Shown one piece after another: positions 63,177 through 64,000 of a stretch of DNA of 64,000 nucleotides. This DNA is from Pseudomonas sp. G.S.17. Its GTDB lineage: Bacteria > Pseudomonadota > Gammaproteobacteria > Pseudomonadales > Pseudomonadaceae. The notes under the pieces were generated by a model. The model was not told the DNA's origin. It saw only the letters and a list, made by a program, of their open reading frames with translations, and did no database searches. Where the stretch lies: positions 2,477,501 to 2,541,500 of the forward strand of contig NZ_CP151076.1 in the NCBI RefSeq assembly GCF_038096165.1, written 5' to 3'. Position 1 is the first letter of the stretch. Each line of letters opens with the position of its first letter. The translations under genes and the position numbers were made by a program.

Positions 63177-64000
63177 TCAATTCCTCCTAACGAGAAATAT
63201 CTCCTTCGGCATCCTGAACCCCCGCAACTTGAGCAACGCCATCGGCCCCGCGCCCATTTCGGTGCGCAGATGCCAGGTCAAACCGAGGCCGTCGGGGGCG
63301 GTGAGGACCATGCGGTAGCGGCTTTCGCCGTCGTCCAGCAGGGTCATTTTGGCGTTCTCCAGCAGGCGGATCAGGCCCCAGGTGCCTTGATAGTCCCCGA
63401 ACAGGCGCTCGCCGGTGTGCACGCTGGTCCACGTTAGGCTGGCGCCCGGATGGTCGCTGCGGCCCGGCCAGTTGAAGCGTTGCCATTTTTCCCGCTGATT
63501 GAAGTACTCGTGTTTTTCGCCGTTGAGGGTGAAGGTGGTTTGCACCACGTTGCGCACGGCTTTGCCACTGAGCTCGAAACTCAAGCCCATGCCGCCGTCG
63601 GTGTAGAGCACGTCGGCCAGATGGCTGAGCTGGTTGATGGCGGTCAGAAATTGCGGATTCAGGCGCAAGCCCTGGCTATGGCGCGTGTCTGCCACCCACT
63701 GGCTGCCTTCCTTGCGCAGCACGCCGCTGAGCTGGCGCTGCAAGAATTGTTCGATGCGCCCGGAATCGGCGCGGATCATTTGCCCGAGCATGGGCAGCGA
63801 GATGTCGCTGGCGGTGGCCGCAAAGGGGTAACGGCCGGTGAAGGCGCTGTCCCAGTCGCTGACAACCGCACGCTGCCACTGTTTGTTGAGGCTCGCCGCC
63901 GAGGGTTGCAGGACTTTTTGCCAGGCTTGATCCAGCGGCTGCACAAACAAGGTCTGGCCAATTCCGGCCCATTCGGCGCCCAGACTCGCGGCGATCAGAC
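63177..64000 (-). CDS. tssM: Type VI secretion membrane protein TssM/IcmF, C-terminal part (runs off window)
   Basis: The last ~274 codons of a TssM protein; the frame is open to the right edge. The segments FTGRYPFAATASDISLP, SFELSGKAVRN and FNWPG are typical of the periplasmic C-terminal IcmF domain that contacts TssJ and the outer membrane. It ends 147 bases from the convergent iclR gene. More T6SS genes are expected beyond the window. Confidence 0.85.
   Translation of the reverse strand, partial: LIAASLGAEWAGIGQTLFVQPLDQAWQKVLQPSAASLNKQWQRAVVSDWDSAFTGRYPFAATASDISLPMLGQMIRADSGRIEQFLQRQLSGVLRKEGSQWVADTRHSQGLRLNPQFLTAINQLSHLADVLYTDGGMGLSFELSGKAVRNVVQTTFTLNGEKHEYFNQREKWQRFNWPGRSDHPGASLTWTSVHTGERLFGDYQGTWGLIRLLENAKMTLLDDGESRYRMVLTAPDGLGLTWHLRTEMGAGPMALLKLRGFRMPKEIFLVRRN

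Overview
The window looks like a chromosomal stretch of a fluorescent-group Pseudomonas. The evidence is high GC with GC-rich third positions, many REP/REPIN palindromes of two Pseudomonas families (cores GGCTTTAGCC and GCTTGCTCGC), a P. putida-type ped/erc/PQQ alcohol-oxidation block, and a phnCDEFGHIJKLMNP order known from pseudomonads. The species call is inference from content. No tRNA, rRNA, CRISPR array, phage or complete insertion sequence was seen.

Layout. 1-3160: the 3' end of a PBP2 transpeptidase gene (mrdA), then poxB (pyruvate:quinone oxidoreductase), whose 3' tail lies inside a 211-bp tandem REPIN array. 3287-10639: an RpiR-type regulator and a ddpXABCDF cluster for uptake and hydrolysis of D-Ala-D-Ala type dipeptides. 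10879-12771: a dCACHE chemoreceptor. 13320-15389: an uncharacterised membrane-anchored alpha/beta hydrolase. 15780-26304: a complete C-P lyase operon phnCDEFGHIJKLMNP, with a candidate PHO box in front. The hydrolase and phn block is bracketed by inverted copies of a non-coding repeat (about 13068-13266 and 26330-26868). 26998-32163: a chloroperoxidase-type hydrolase and a three-gene EmrAB/outer-membrane-channel efflux operon with two abutting palindromic operators upstream.

32388-51405 is a quinoprotein alcohol-oxidation region: an AgmR/ErbR/PedR2 response regulator; the PQQ-associated CXXCW protein, ABC permease, ATPase, beta-propeller and binding protein; a two-component pair; a secreted pentapeptide-repeat protein; the Ca-type PQQ alcohol dehydrogenase PedE; cytochrome c PedF and binding protein PedG; a SoxYZ-like carrier and zinc metallohydrolase; the lanthanide-type dehydrogenase PedH; a 23-residue orphan pqqA; and ercA with the hybrid kinase ercS. 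PedE and PedH would oxidise alcohols and aldehydes in the periplasm and pass electrons to cytochrome c. The surrounding regulators probably tune the Ca/lanthanide switch. A short motif, ACTACCAAGG, recurs at several promoters of the block.

51418-64000: moaA, a single-domain receiver plus HisKA_2 kinase pair, a CPA1 antiporter gene broken by an internal deletion, a polyamine-type ABC transporter co-transcribed with a three-subunit HcnABC/opine-oxidase-like flavoenzyme and faced by an IclR regulator, and the 3' end of a tssM (type VI secretion) gene running off the window.
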